Of a stretch of 64,000 nt of DNA, positions 53,040 to 61,978 are shown piece by piece (the first letter of the stretch is position 1; the number at the start of each line of letters is the position of its first letter). The position numbers and the translations under genes were made by a program. The DNA is from Halorussus limi (lineage in GTDB: Archaea > Halobacteriota > Halobacteria > Halobacteriales > Haladaptataceae), in the NCBI RefSeq assembly GCF_023238205.1, contig NZ_CP096659.1, positions 2,249,626 through 2,313,625 on the forward strand, given 5' to 3'. The notes under the pieces were generated by a model. It worked only from the letters and a program-made list of their open reading frames with translations. It was not told the origin of the DNA and ran no database searches.

Positions 53040-53966
53040 GTGACTTCCGCGTTGATAGACGGACTCGCGTGGCTCGCAGTCGGCCTATTCGCCGCGGCGG
53101 CGTCGCTCGACTGGTACGACGACGGCCGCGGACGCGGCCGGGCGCGCTACCTCGCGTCGGGCGCGTGGCTCGTCTTCGGCGTCTTCTGGCTCGCGCTGTT
53201 CCCGCACTTCGCGTTCGAGCAGAAGAGCTTCGTCGAGGGCGCGCTGAGTCTCGCCGCGCTCCCCGCCTGCCTCTACGCGGCGTACCTCCTCTTGCAGGGC
53301 CGAGAGACGCTCTTCCTGCTCTCGCGAGCCATCGCCTTCATGGGCCTCATCTACATGCCGTTCACCATGATTCCGCCCGCGAAGGAGTGGCTCATCGAGA
53401 CCGTCGCGTGGCAGGGCGAGTTCGTGATGACTCAGTTGGGATACGAGTTTGAGGTCGTACAGCGGGCGAATGGCATCGACGGAACCTACCGTTTCGACAA
53501 CCCCACCCACGGGGTGTTCACGGTGAACGTCTTGCTGGCGTGTACAGGCATCGGAAGCATGGCCATCTTCGGCGGTCTCATCGCCGCGGTGCGGGCGCCC
53601 CTCCGCCGGAAGCTGAGGGGTATCGCTATCGCCATCCCAATCATCTGGTTCCTCAATCTCGTGCGGGTCGTGTTCATCACGCTGGCGTTCAGCCAGCAGT
53701 GGCTTCAGGTGTTCGTGGACCCGACCGTCGCGCTTCTCGGCTACGAGAACCCCAACATGGTGTCGTACTTCATCTCCGACCGCGTGCTGGCCCAGAGCTT
53801 CTCGGTGGTCGCGCTGGTCGGCATCGCTTGGGCGGTCGCCCGCGAGGTGCCGGAGCTGCTGACCGTCGGCGAGGACGTTCTCTACATCGTGACCGGCGAC
53901 GAGTACGACCTCCACGAGGCAGTCGGCGCCGAGCGCTCCGTCGCCACCGACGGCAAGGGCCGCTGA
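53040..53966 (+). CDS. artA: Archaeosortase A
   Basis: 308 aa from GTG 53040, about eight membrane helices. The exosortase/archaeosortase catalytic set is present: Cys168 in LLACTGIGSM, Arg209 in NLVRVVFI and Arg248 in FISDRVLAQSF. Each lies five residues before the residue I recall for Haloferax ArtA (C173, R214, R253). It recognises the PGF-CTERM tripartite tail, removes it and allows covalent lipid attachment of surface glycoproteins. Its place directly after two PGF-CTERM proteins is a clear enzyme-substrate cluster. Confidence 0.95.
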   Translation: MTSALIDGLAWLAVGLFAAAASLDWYDDGRGRGRARYLASGAWLVFGVFWLALFPHFAFEQKSFVEGALSLAALPACLYAAYLLLQGRETLFLLSRAIAFMGLIYMPFTMIPPAKEWLIETVAWQGEFVMTQLGYEFEVVQRANGIDGTYRFDNPTHGVFTVNVLLACTGIGSMAIFGGLIAAVRAPLRRKLRGIAIAIPIIWFLNLVRVVFITLAFSQQWLQVFVDPTVALLGYENPNMVSYFISDRVLAQSFSVVALVGIAWAVAREVPELLTVGEDVLYIVTGDEYDLHEAVGAERSVATDGKGR

Positions 53967-53978
53967 GAAGAGAGACCG

Positions 53979-54752
53979 TTACTCGACTGCGACTAGTTCC
54001 GACGGAGCGCCCGCGAGTTCGCGGAGCGCGTCGGCCTCGACGTGGTGGAGGTCGCCCGGAATCACGAGCAGGTGGAGCGGGTCGCCGAAGTCACGCTTGG
54101 CCAGTTCCGAGAGTCGGTCGGCGGTCACGAGCGGGTCGGGACTGCCGGCGCGCGCGACCACGACCGCCAGTAGGTCGCCGTAGTCGTCGGCGAGCAGGTC
54201 GGCGGCGTGGTCGGCGGTCATGTACTCGTCGTTCCGGGCTTTGATGTCGAGGTAGACCAGCGTGTGGAGGCCTCGCCCGCGGTTCCCGTCGACGGCGTCG
54301 GTGACGCTGGCCGGGACGCCGTCCGCGCCGTGGGCGTACTCGAACGGGAGGGTGGTCGCCTTGCCGAACCGGTAGTTCTGGAGGCCGGTGAGACCGCTGG
54401 CGGCGGACTCGGCGGTCGGCGCGTGGACGACGCGAGTGGCGACGCCGCGCTCCTCGGCCCGGAGTCGGAGGTCGACGTGCGTGGTCGAAATCATGGTGTC
54501 GCCCGCGGTGAGGAACACCGCGTCGCCCTCCTCGCCCGCCCGGAGGACGGCTTCGGGGTCCTGTTCGACGCCCGCGCGGTCCCGGACCTCGATGTCGGCG
54601 TCGTGGTACGCTTCGAGGTCCTCGACGGTCGCTCCGAGGAGTTTACTGGTGTAGAACTCGGCGAAGACGCGGTCGGCGTCGCGGACGGCGTCGCGGCCCT
54701 CGACGGTAATCGAACGCTCGTCGTAGAGACCCAGACCGACGAATGTGAGCAT
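53979..54752 (-). CDS. dphB: Diphthine synthase
   Basis: 257 aa SAM-dependent methyltransferase of the tetrapyrrole-methylase fold, which makes diphthine from the modified histidine of elongation factor 2. Signatures are MLTFVGLGLYDERSITVEG, AEFYTSKLLGATVEDLE, GDTMISTTHVDLRLRA and NYRFGKATTLPF. Typical length. It converges with artA, leaving 12 bases between stops. Confidence 0.95.
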   Translation of the reverse strand: MLTFVGLGLYDERSITVEGRDAVRDADRVFAEFYTSKLLGATVEDLEAYHDADIEVRDRAGVEQDPEAVLRAGEEGDAVFLTAGDTMISTTHVDLRLRAEERGVATRVVHAPTAESAASGLTGLQNYRFGKATTLPFEYAHGADGVPASVTDAVDGNRGRGLHTLVYLDIKARNDEYMTADHAADLLADDYGDLLAVVVARAGSPDPLVTADRLSELAKRDFGDPLHLLVIPGDLHHVEADALRELAGAPSELVAVE

Positions 54753-54872
54753 AGCGGTGGTAGGGGTCGAGGGATGCTATAGCCTTTCGAGTCTGACTGC
54801 GAGCGAGCAACCGGCCCGCCTTCCGGTTCCGGCCCCCGGACATTTACGCGAAAACTCGGTATAGTGTGACGA

Positions 54873-56198
54873 ATGGCCGCTTACGAAGCCGCGTTACTGG
54901 TCGCCGGTATCGCAATTTTCGGGGCCGTCGTCCTGCCGCGCGTTCTCTCCGACAAGCCGCTGTCGTTCCCGCTGATATACGTCGCCGCCGGAGTGGTGCT
55001 GTTCTCACTCCCGTTGGGCGTCGAAATCCCCGACCCGGTCAGACACGGGGACCTCGCCGAACGGCTCACGGAGTTCGTCGTGATAATCGCGCTGATGGGC
55101 GCGGGGTTGAAGCTCGACCGGCCGTTCGACTGGCGTGCGTGGTCGAGTACGTGGCGTCTCCTCGGCATCACGATGCCGCTGTCGATGGTCGCCGCCGCTC
55201 TCCTCGGGTGGGGCGTGTTGGGAACCCTCCTGCCGACCGCCGTCCTGCTCGGGGCCGTCGTCGCGCCCACCGACCCGGTGTTGGCGTCGGACGTGCAGGC
55301 CACGGCCCCGACGGAAGCGGTAGACGAGGAGATCGAACCCGAGGAGCAGGAGGGCGAAGTCAGGTTCGCGCTCACCTCGGAGGCGGGTCTCAACGACGGA
55401 CTGGCTTTCCCGTTCACTCACCTCGCCATCGCCACGGCGGCGGCCGCCGGAACGACGTCGCTCGATTGGCTCGGCGAGTGGTTCCTCGTCCACTTCCTCT
55501 ACGAAATCGTGGTCGGCGTCGTGATGGGCTATCTCGCCGGACAGCTACTCGCGCGCGTCATCTTCAGCGAGAGCGTCACGACCCAGTTAGGCAAGGTCAT
55601 GGAGGGCGCGGAGGCGCTGGCGGTCACGCTCGTCACGTACGGCGCGACGGAACTCGTCCACGGCTACGGCTTCATCGCGGTGTTCGTCGCCGCGCTCGAA
55701 CTCCGTCACTACGAGTGGGAACACGAGTACTACGTCGCGCTCCACGACTACGCCGTGATGGTCGAGCGAATCGTGATGGCGACGGTTCTGGTACTGTTCG
55801 GCGGAGCCATCGCGGGCGGGTTGCTGGCTCGGCTGACTCTGCTCGACGTCGCGGTGGGTCTCGCGCTCGTCCTCGTAGTCCGTCCGGTCGCCGGCGTCGT
55901 GGGGCTGCTCGGCACGTCGATGCCGTGGAGCGAGCGGCTAGTCGTCGCGTCGTTCGGCATCCGTGGCATCGGTTCGTTCTACTATCTGGCGTTCGCGCTC
56001 AACGAGGCGTCGTTCGGAGAGATGGAGCTACTCGTCGCGGCCGACAAGCTCTGGGCGCTGGTCGGCTTCGTCGTGCTCGCGTCCATCGTCGTTCACGGTA
56101 TCTCGGCCAATTGGGTGATGGACGCGCTAGACCGGACGCGACGAGACGACCCCGCGTCCGGCGAGGTCGCCGAGACCGTCGACCCCGAATCCTCGTAA
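54873..56198 (+). CDS. CPA1-family Na+/H+ antiporter (NhaP type)
   Basis: 441 aa with about 12-13 membrane segments. The core has GAVVAPTDPVLASDVQA with the conserved Asp of the ion site, and EAGLNDGLAFPFTHLAIA with the second conserved Asn-Asp pair. A cytoplasmic loop (DEEIEPEEQEGEVRFALTSE) is acidic. It moves Na+ or K+ against protons across the membrane. It is intact, unlike the NhaP-like relic at 10572. ATG 54873. A longer in-frame reading on the same strand is a shadow. Confidence 0.9.
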   Translation: MAAYEAALLVAGIAIFGAVVLPRVLSDKPLSFPLIYVAAGVVLFSLPLGVEIPDPVRHGDLAERLTEFVVIIALMGAGLKLDRPFDWRAWSSTWRLLGITMPLSMVAAALLGWGVLGTLLPTAVLLGAVVAPTDPVLASDVQATAPTEAVDEEIEPEEQEGEVRFALTSEAGLNDGLAFPFTHLAIATAAAAGTTSLDWLGEWFLVHFLYEIVVGVVMGYLAGQLLARVIFSESVTTQLGKVMEGAEALAVTLVTYGATELVHGYGFIAVFVAALELRHYEWEHEYYVALHDYAVMVERIVMATVLVLFGGAIAGGLLARLTLLDVAVGLALVLVVRPVAGVVGLLGTSMPWSERLVVASFGIRGIGSFYYLAFALNEASFGEMELLVAADKLWALVGFVVLASIVVHGISANWVMDALDRTRRDDPASGEVAETVDPESS

Positions 56199-56260
56199 CC
56201 GACGCCGGTCCCGCCGGTTCGCTCCGAAGGCGTATATCCCTCGCCGTCGTCGTCCCGTCG

Positions 56261-57028
56261 ATGGTCGTCCCCCGGCGCGCTTCGTCGCCTCGTGCCCTCG
56301 TCGCGTTGTTCGCCGCCAACCTCCTGCCGCTCGCGGGCGTCGTCTGGTGGGAGTGGAGCGGCTTCGAGGTTCTCCTGCTCTACTGGCTGGAGAGCGGCGT
56401 CGTCGGTGCGCTCAACGTCCCGAAAATCCTGCTCGCCGCCGGAGGAGACGCGAGCGAGGGGTCCGGCGACGGCTCGGAGGGGACCGACGCCGAGTCGACG
56501 TGGGAGTGGCGAATCGAGGGCCTGCCGACCGGGCGAATCGACCCGCGGTCGGACCGGGCCGACAACGCGGCCGTGGCGGGTTTCTTCGTGGTCCACTACG
56601 GAATCTTCTGGGTCGTTCACGGCGCGTTCGTGTTCGCGCTCCCGCTGTTCGCGCTCGCCGGACCCGGCGGCGGAGTCGGCACGAGTCCTCTCGGCGGTCC
56701 CGTCGGGTCCCTCGGGTGGGGTTGGGCCTCGCCGACGACCTTCCTGCTCGCGGTCGGGTCGTTCGTGGTCAGCCACGGCGTCTCGTTCGTCACGAACTAC
56801 CTCCGGGGCGGCGAGTACCTGACGGTCTCACCCGACGAACAGATGATGCGACCCTACGGCCGGGTGATGGTCCTCCACCTCACCATCGTCTTCGGCGCGT
56901 TTCTGGTCGCCTCGCTCGGGTCGCCGCTCCCCGCGCTGGTCCTGCTGGTCGCGCTCAAGACCGCGCTCGACCTCGGTGCGCACCTGCGCGACCACCGCCG
57001 AATCGGGAGGCCGACCCGCGTCGGGTGA
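56261..57028 (+). CDS. Membrane protein, DUF6498-like
   Basis: 255 aa from ATG 56261. The TATA element TATAT at 56233-56237 is centred 26 bases before it, deciding the start over the much longer open frame upstream. Hydrophobic segments lie at about 10-25, 33-50, 98-122, 140-165 and 195-235, with a charged loop EGSGDGSEGTDAEST at about 64-78. The N-terminal WWEWSGFEVLLLYWLESGVVG is characteristic of DUF6498 proteins as I recall; function unknown. Confidence 0.7.
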   Translation: MVVPRRASSPRALVALFAANLLPLAGVVWWEWSGFEVLLLYWLESGVVGALNVPKILLAAGGDASEGSGDGSEGTDAESTWEWRIEGLPTGRIDPRSDRADNAAVAGFFVVHYGIFWVVHGAFVFALPLFALAGPGGGVGTSPLGGPVGSLGWGWASPTTFLLAVGSFVVSHGVSFVTNYLRGGEYLTVSPDEQMMRPYGRVMVLHLTIVFGAFLVASLGSPLPALVLLVALKTALDLGAHLRDHRRIGRPTRVG

Positions 57029-57076
57029 CGGTCCCGAAGCGTCACGCTTACCGCGACGCTCCGAAAAGCGAGAGGC

Positions 57077-58105
57077 ATGGAAGTGCCGTGCGTCCGCGTC
57101 GAGCGCGAGCGTGGCGAGGAGACCCGCCGGCGGTTGGCCGACCGTGGACTGCTCGCCGCCGAGTTCGAAATCGAGGTCGAAGACGGCTTCCTCTACCTGC
57201 CGGTGACCGACGCCGAGGCGGTGCCCGAGGAACTGGAGGTGGTCTCCCGGTCGGTCGGTGAGCGCGAGACGCCCGACGCGCCGGCGGACCTGCTCGGCTT
57301 CGAACCCACCTACGAGCGACTCGGCGACATCGTCATCGTCGACGAGGACGACCCCGCTACCGCCCGCGAAATCGCCGACGCCGTGATGGCCTCGGACGTC
57401 CCGGCGAAGACGGTGGTCAACCGCGCCTCGAAGGTGAAAGGCGAGTTGCGGGTCCGCGACTGGGAGGTGCTGGTCGGAGACGGAACGGAGACGGTCCACC
57501 GCGAGTACGGCTGTGAGTACCTGCTCGACGTGGCCGAGGTGTACTTCTCGCCGCGACTCGCCACCGAGCGTCACCGGGTCGCCGAGCAGGTCTCGGCCGA
57601 CGAGCGCGCCTTCGACATGTTCGCCGGGGTCGGCCCCTTCGTCGTTCCGTTCGCCAAGCGCGGCGCGGAGGTCGTCGGCGTGGACCTCAACGAGCGCGCG
57701 GTCGAGTACCTCCGGGAGAACGCCCGCCGCAACGACGTGGCCGACCGCGTGACCGCGATTCAAGGGGACGTTCGAGACGTAGTCTCGGGTTCGTCACGAC
57801 CGCAGGGAAGTGATGGTATTCGAGAAATCGCGCCCGACTACGCCGACTGGGCCGACCGCGTGGTGATGAACCTGCCCCACAGCGCCGACGAGTTCCTCGA
57901 CTCGGCGGTCGAACTCGCTGGCGACGACTGCGTGATTCACTACTACGACATCCAGCACGAGGACGACCCCTTCGGTCCGGGCGAGGCCGCGATTCGCGCC
58001 GCGGCCGACCCCGAGTACGAGGTCGACGTCGAGACCCGCCACGTCGTCCGGTCGTACGCGCCCCACGAACTCAACGTCTGTCTCGACGTGCGACTGTCTC
58101 GCTAA
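57077..58105 (+). CDS. trm5: tRNA (guanine37-N1)-methyltransferase Trm5
   Basis: 342 aa. It methylates guanosine 37 next to the anticodon and so prevents frameshifting. The N-terminal D1/D2 region is followed by the catalytic domain with AFDMFAGVGPFVVPFAKRGAEVVGVDLNERAVEY (motifs I and post-I, given in parts: DMFAGVGPF, VVGVDLNERAV) and VVMNLPHSADEFLDSAV containing the NLP signature of Trm5. Residue stretch ELRVRDWEVLVG also fits. ATG 57077, 48 bases after the previous stop; the two may share a transcript. Confidence 0.93.
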   Translation: MEVPCVRVERERGEETRRRLADRGLLAAEFEIEVEDGFLYLPVTDAEAVPEELEVVSRSVGERETPDAPADLLGFEPTYERLGDIVIVDEDDPATAREIADAVMASDVPAKTVVNRASKVKGELRVRDWEVLVGDGTETVHREYGCEYLLDVAEVYFSPRLATERHRVAEQVSADERAFDMFAGVGPFVVPFAKRGAEVVGVDLNERAVEYLRENARRNDVADRVTAIQGDVRDVVSGSSRPQGSDGIREIAPDYADWADRVVMNLPHSADEFLDSAVELAGDDCVIHYYDIQHEDDPFGPGEAAIRAAADPEYEVDVETRHVVRSYAPHELNVCLDVRLSR

Positions 58106-58231
58106 CGTCGGGCGATTTCGGAACGCTTAAGCCGTTTCTGGTGACTATATTTGGGTGCGGAGAACGGTGCCGTGCCGGTGTCTGACTGAGTACAGCGAGG
58201 TCAGGCTCGGGACGCGAACGAATGTGAGCGT

Positions 58232-58306
58232 GCCGGTGTAGCTCAGACTGGCTAGAGCGATTCCTTCGTAAGGAATAGGCCGAGGGTTCAAATCCCTCCA
58301 CCGGCT
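58232..58306 (+). tRNA. tRNA-Thr (CGU)
   Basis: 75 nt. Acceptor GCCGGTG pairs with CACCGGC, discriminator T. The anticodon arm ATTCC-TTCGTAA-GGAAT gives CGU, reading ACG. T arm GAGGG-TTCAAAT-CCCTC. A T run (58306-58310) follows and may terminate transcription. No intron. Confidence 0.96.
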
Positions 58307-58329
58307 TTTTCTGACGAGAACTATAGGTT

Positions 58330-58440
58330 GAGCACCTCGTGTGCTCGCTACTCGTGAGCGTCGAAAGACCAACGTGGATGGATTTGAATCAGGGAGGAGC
58401 TTTCGCTCCGACCGTGGTTCACAATCCCCTCCACCGGCTT
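58330..58440. repeat. Repeat downstream of tRNA-Thr with a copy of its 3' end
   Basis: GAGCAC (58330-58335) and GTGCTC (58341-58346) form one hairpin. GGATTTGAATC (from 58380) and GTTCACAATCC (from 58417) are imperfect inverted copies around GGAGC-TTTC-GCTCC. CCTCCACCGGCTTTT, the tRNA 3' end plus T run, is repeated from 58428. The order (inverted T arm, CAGGGAGG, hairpin, CCGACCGTGGTTC, tRNA 3' end) is the same as downstream of tRNA-Arg at 34423-34495. Confidence 0.75.
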
Positions 58441-58535
58441 TTCTACTCCGAATTACCCGAAGAGCGACTGGTTTTCGCTTCGTCGCACACGCTCCCCGCC
58501 GAACGCTTTTATCCTCGCTCTCGGTGAGTACGACC

Positions 58536-59381
58536 ATGCGAGTCTTCATCTCCGCAGACATGGAAGGCATCACCGGCGTCGCGGCCGCCGAGGACGTGGT
58601 CCGGGGCGAACCCGAGTACGACCGCGGGAAGGAACTGCTCCACGGCGACGTGAACGCCGCCATCGAGGGCGCCCGCGCCGGGGGCGCGACCGAGGTACTG
58701 GTCAACGACTCCCACTCGTCGATGCGGAACCTCGACCGGGCGGCGGTCGACGACCGGGCGACGCTCGTCCGCGGGAACACCAAGCCCCGGTCGATGATGC
58801 AGGGACTCGACGCCGACCACGACTGCGCGCTCTTGGTCGGCTACCACGCCAAGGCCGGGACTCCCGGCGCGGTGCTGAACCACACCTTCTTCGGCCACGA
58901 ACTGCTCCGCCTCCGCGTCGGCGGCGAGGAAATCGGCGAACTCGGCTGGAACGCTCGACTCGCGGCCGCGCTGGGCGTCCCGGTCGGACTCGTCACCGGC
59001 GACGACGCGACGGTCGCCGAAGCGCGCGGCGAACTCGGCGACGCGCCCGAAACCGTGGCCGTCAAGGAGGGAATCGACCGCTTCACGGCGGCGTGTCGCC
59101 CGGCCGACGAGACGACCGAGGAGATTCGCGCGGCGGCCCGGCGCGCGGTCGAACGGGCCGAGCGCGGCGAGGTCGAGACCCGCGGCGCGGAGTCGCCGAC
59201 CCGAATCGAGGCTGACTGGGCGACGACGAACCTCGCGGTGCGTGCCGCGGCATCGCCGGGAGTCGAGCGTGCGGGCGGCCGGACGACCGCCGTCGAGGCC
59301 GACTCCTATCCCGAGACCTACGAGGCGGCGGTCGCCATGCTCCGGGCGGGCGGCGCGGGCGGCGACGAGTTCTACGGCTGA
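58536..59381 (+). CDS. M55-family D-aminopeptidase (DppA-like)
   Basis: 281 aa zinc peptidase. MRVFISADMEGITGVAA carries the zinc-binding Asp/Glu, VLVNDSHSSMRNL a zinc Asp/His region, and LLVGYHAKAGTPGAVLNHTF the conserved His block of family M55. The last 40 residues are Gly/Ala-rich. It probably hydrolyses D-amino-acid or small peptides; physiological substrate unknown. TATA-like TTTTAT at 58507-58512 is centred 26 bases before ATG 58536, fixing the start. Confidence 0.9.
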   Translation: MRVFISADMEGITGVAAAEDVVRGEPEYDRGKELLHGDVNAAIEGARAGGATEVLVNDSHSSMRNLDRAAVDDRATLVRGNTKPRSMMQGLDADHDCALLVGYHAKAGTPGAVLNHTFFGHELLRLRVGGEEIGELGWNARLAAALGVPVGLVTGDDATVAEARGELGDAPETVAVKEGIDRFTAACRPADETTEEIRAAARRAVERAERGEVETRGAESPTRIEADWATTNLAVRAAASPGVERAGGRTTAVEADSYPETYEAAVAMLRAGGAGGDEFYG

Positions 59382-59452
59382 CAGACGGGTTCCGTTCGCC
59401 TCTCCCGCTCGGTGCTACGGTTCGCCTTTCCGTTCGTTTCTCTCGGGCGTCC

Positions 59453-60541
59453 CTACCGCTCGATACCGACCCCCACGTCCGATGACTCGCGCACGTCTTG
59501 GCGCTCCACGCCGTCGAACGCCAGCGCGAACTCCGGTCCGAACGCCGACGCCGGCGTGTGGAACCCCGCCTCGACCTCGCCCGCGACGACGCGTCGGGCG
59601 GCCTCGACCGCGGTCTGGGCAGTCAGGTCGTACGTGTCGGGCGTCCGCATTCTGGCCGCGAACCGGTTCCCGTCGTCGTCCTCGACCTCGCCCCAGACGC
59701 GAGCGGAACTCCGGGCGCGCTCCTCGGCGGTCGGTCCCGAGACGACCGCGTCGATTACGGCGTTCAGCGCGCGCTGGACCGGGGACGACCCGAACACCGG
59801 CGCGAGCGGCCGGGTCTTGGTCATCACTTTCGCGGCGTACTCCGGAACCGTGGCGTAGGTCTCGATGTTCGGGATTCCGGTGGTGTAGTGGGCCGAGGAG
59901 ACGTCGCCCCACGGAATCGTCACGGCGGGCTTGGGACCCCGACCGAAGTCGAGGCGGCGGGTCTTCCACGCCGCCGGGACCGTCCGAATCCTGCCGTCCT
60001 GACGGACCGCGCCCGGCCGACTCAGCCCTTTCACGATGGACTTGGCGGTGCCCGGCGAGAACGTCCCCAACCCGTCGATACCGAGCGTGAGTCGCGTCGC
60101 CGACGGGAGTTCGGTGGCGAGGTAGGCCGCGAGGCAGTCGGTCGGCACCACGTCGAACCCCACCGCCGGGAGCAGGGTCACGTCGCTCGCCTCGGCCTCG
60201 TTGGCGCGTCCCGCGACGGCTTCCAACACGTCTATCTCGCCGGTGATGTCGAGGTAGTCGGTCCCGGCGTCCAGACACGCCGAGTAGAGCGGTCTGGCGG
60301 TCTCCGAGAACGGTCCCGCGCAGTTCAGCACCGCCGAGAACTCCTCGACCTGTCGCTCGATTACCTCGGGGTGTTCGAGGCTGAACACCCGGTGGTCGAG
60401 ACCGAGGTCGGTCGCCTGTCGCTCGACCGTCTCGGCGGTCCGGCCCCCGAGGACGGGCGTCATCCCCCGGTCCACCGCAGTTTGGGCGACGAGCGCACCC
60501 GTGTACCCGTACGACCCGTAGATGAGCAGTTCGTCGGTCAT
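59453..60541 (-). CDS. Saccharopine dehydrogenase-like / trans-acting enoyl reductase family protein
   Basis: 362 aa Rossmann-fold oxidoreductase. YGSYGYTGALVAQTAVDRG (about 8-26) is the NAD(P)-binding loop, VLNCAGPFSETARPLYSACLDAGTDYLDITGE (quoted in part: LNCAGPFSET and DYLDITGE) is the saccharopine-dehydrogenase-like block. These proteins rarely act on saccharopine; relatives reduce lipid or polyketide intermediates. Substrate unknown. ATG 60541; convergent with the M55 gene. Confidence 0.85.
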   Translation of the reverse strand: MTDELLIYGSYGYTGALVAQTAVDRGMTPVLGGRTAETVERQATDLGLDHRVFSLEHPEVIERQVEEFSAVLNCAGPFSETARPLYSACLDAGTDYLDITGEIDVLEAVAGRANEAEASDVTLLPAVGFDVVPTDCLAAYLATELPSATRLTLGIDGLGTFSPGTAKSIVKGLSRPGAVRQDGRIRTVPAAWKTRRLDFGRGPKPAVTIPWGDVSSAHYTTGIPNIETYATVPEYAAKVMTKTRPLAPVFGSSPVQRALNAVIDAVVSGPTAEERARSSARVWGEVEDDDGNRFAARMRTPDTYDLTAQTAVEAARRVVAGEVEAGFHTPASAFGPEFALAFDGVERQDVRESSDVGVGIER

Positions 60542-60628
60542 ATCCCCGAATTGGGTAGTGAGGCGTAAAACTCGCGGGGCCGACGCGCGTCCGCAGAAAC
60601 GTCCCAAACCGCTCGGTCGATGCGGTCC

Positions 60629-61273
60629 TCAGTCGTCGCCCTCGGTCGCCGTCGCCTCGTCGGTCTCCGGGGAGTCGTCCGTCTCCGCCGACTCGTCGAG
60701 TTCCGTCGCGTCCTCGCTCTCGGTCGCGGGTCGGTCGGTCTCGGTCTCCGTCTCGCCCTCGACGGCGTCCTCCACGTCGGTCGCCCCCGTCACGTCGCGC
60801 TGGTCCACGTCGTCGGCGTCGGTCTCGACCTCCGGTGCGGTGTCGGACTCCTCGATGTCGGCGTCGGTCGTGTCGACGACGCTCTCGCCCGTGGCGTGGT
60901 CCGCGTCCCGGCCGCCCGGTTCGACGGCGTCCTCCACGTCCGGGGAGGTGTCGGCGACTTCGGTCAGGTCCGACTCGCGACGCTCGTCGGACGCGCCGGG
61001 TCCGCCGGACCCGCCCGACCGCCGTTGCGCGAGGGCAACGCCTACCCAGAACAGACCGCCGAGCGCCTGCAGGACGCCGCGCTTACGGTCGCCCTTCAGG
61101 AAGGACTGCCCGGCGCGGACCAGCGAGACGACGCCGGAGGCGGCCGCGAGGTTGCCCGACTCGGCGTGGCGCGCCAGTTGCGGCCCGACCGTCTCCGCCA
61201 GCGACCCGAGTCTCCCCGCGAGTCCGTTGGTTCCTTCGTCTAACGTCTCGGTGACGGCGTCGGAAGAACTCAT
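60629..61273 (-). CDS. Hypothetical protein with long acidic tail
   Basis: 214 aa. The first 90 residues have a weakly hydrophobic stretch (GVLQALGGLFWVGVALAQRR) and resemble small haloarchaeal proteins of unknown function. Residues 95-214 are low-complexity, rich in Asp, Glu, Thr and Ser (ESEDATELDESAETDDSPET). No catalytic motif. ATG 61273. Confidence 0.6.
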   Translation of the reverse strand: MSSSDAVTETLDEGTNGLAGRLGSLAETVGPQLARHAESGNLAAASGVVSLVRAGQSFLKGDRKRGVLQALGGLFWVGVALAQRRSGGSGGPGASDERRESDLTEVADTSPDVEDAVEPGGRDADHATGESVVDTTDADIEESDTAPEVETDADDVDQRDVTGATDVEDAVEGETETETDRPATESEDATELDESAETDDSPETDEATATEGDD

Positions 61274-61453
61274 GTCCGAGTCGAGGGGAGCGACGCAAAA
61301 AGGCGTGGTGGCGGTCGGCCGTCAGTCGGCGCTCGCGTCGAGGTCCGCGAGCCGCTCTACGAGGAAGCCGTGTCGAACGTTCATAGACCGGACGACTCAC
61401 CGGCGACTAATCAAAACGGGGGACAGCGCCGCTCGTCCGCGGCGGTCGTCCCG

Positions 61454-61792
61454 TCAATTTATCTTCTCGCCGCAGTTCTTGCACTTCACCTGCTTCTTGC
61501 CGGTCGGCGAGCGCGACACCCGGAGCGCCCCGCCGGTGTTGCACTCGGGGCAGACGCTGTTGCCCGTCTCGGCGGCCTGCTGGCGGGCCATCCACGTCAC
61601 CGCTCGTTCGAGTTGCGCGACTCGGTCGGTCAGCGCCGCGACCGTGGCCTGTAACTCCTCGGCGCGGTCGGTGTCGTCTGTCTCGGGGGGACTCTCTGCC
61701 GAGGAAACGTCGGTCGCGGACGGTTCGTTGGCCGCGGACGGTGCGTCGGTCGAGGCGGCGTCGTCGGTCGTGGGGGAGTCTGAGTTCGTCAT
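61454..61792 (-). CDS. Coiled-coil protein with C-terminal zinc ribbon
   Basis: 112 aa. A disordered Ser/Thr/Asp-rich N-terminus (about 1-40), a short coiled coil (EELQATVAALTDRVAQLERAV, quoted in part as LQATVAALTDRVAQLERA) and a zinc ribbon CPECNTGGALRV...VKCKNCGEKIN with four Cys. It may bind nucleic acid or protein. Small haloarchaeal zinc proteins like this are common and mostly unstudied. Confidence 0.7.
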   Translation of the reverse strand: MTNSDSPTTDDAASTDAPSAANEPSATDVSSAESPPETDDTDRAEELQATVAALTDRVAQLERAVTWMARQQAAETGNSVCPECNTGGALRVSRSPTGKKQVKCKNCGEKIN

Positions 61793-61978
61793 GGGAATCG
61801 TCTTCGGCCAGTGAGGTGCTTGGTAACACGAATCACGTCCCAGCGACAAAAAAGGCCCGCCGAGTTCCCTCGGTCGCGCGGAGTTTCCCAACGCCAAGAA
61901 TTAACCCACACGATTCCCTAGACAGTATGCTGCGAGGCGCTGCTGTTCGGCCGGACTCTGCACAACACAGGAGACATA

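Noticed and set aside
61322-61384. 20-codon minus-strand frame MNVRHGFLVERLADLDASAD
   Set aside because: Too short to separate from chance in GC-rich DNA.
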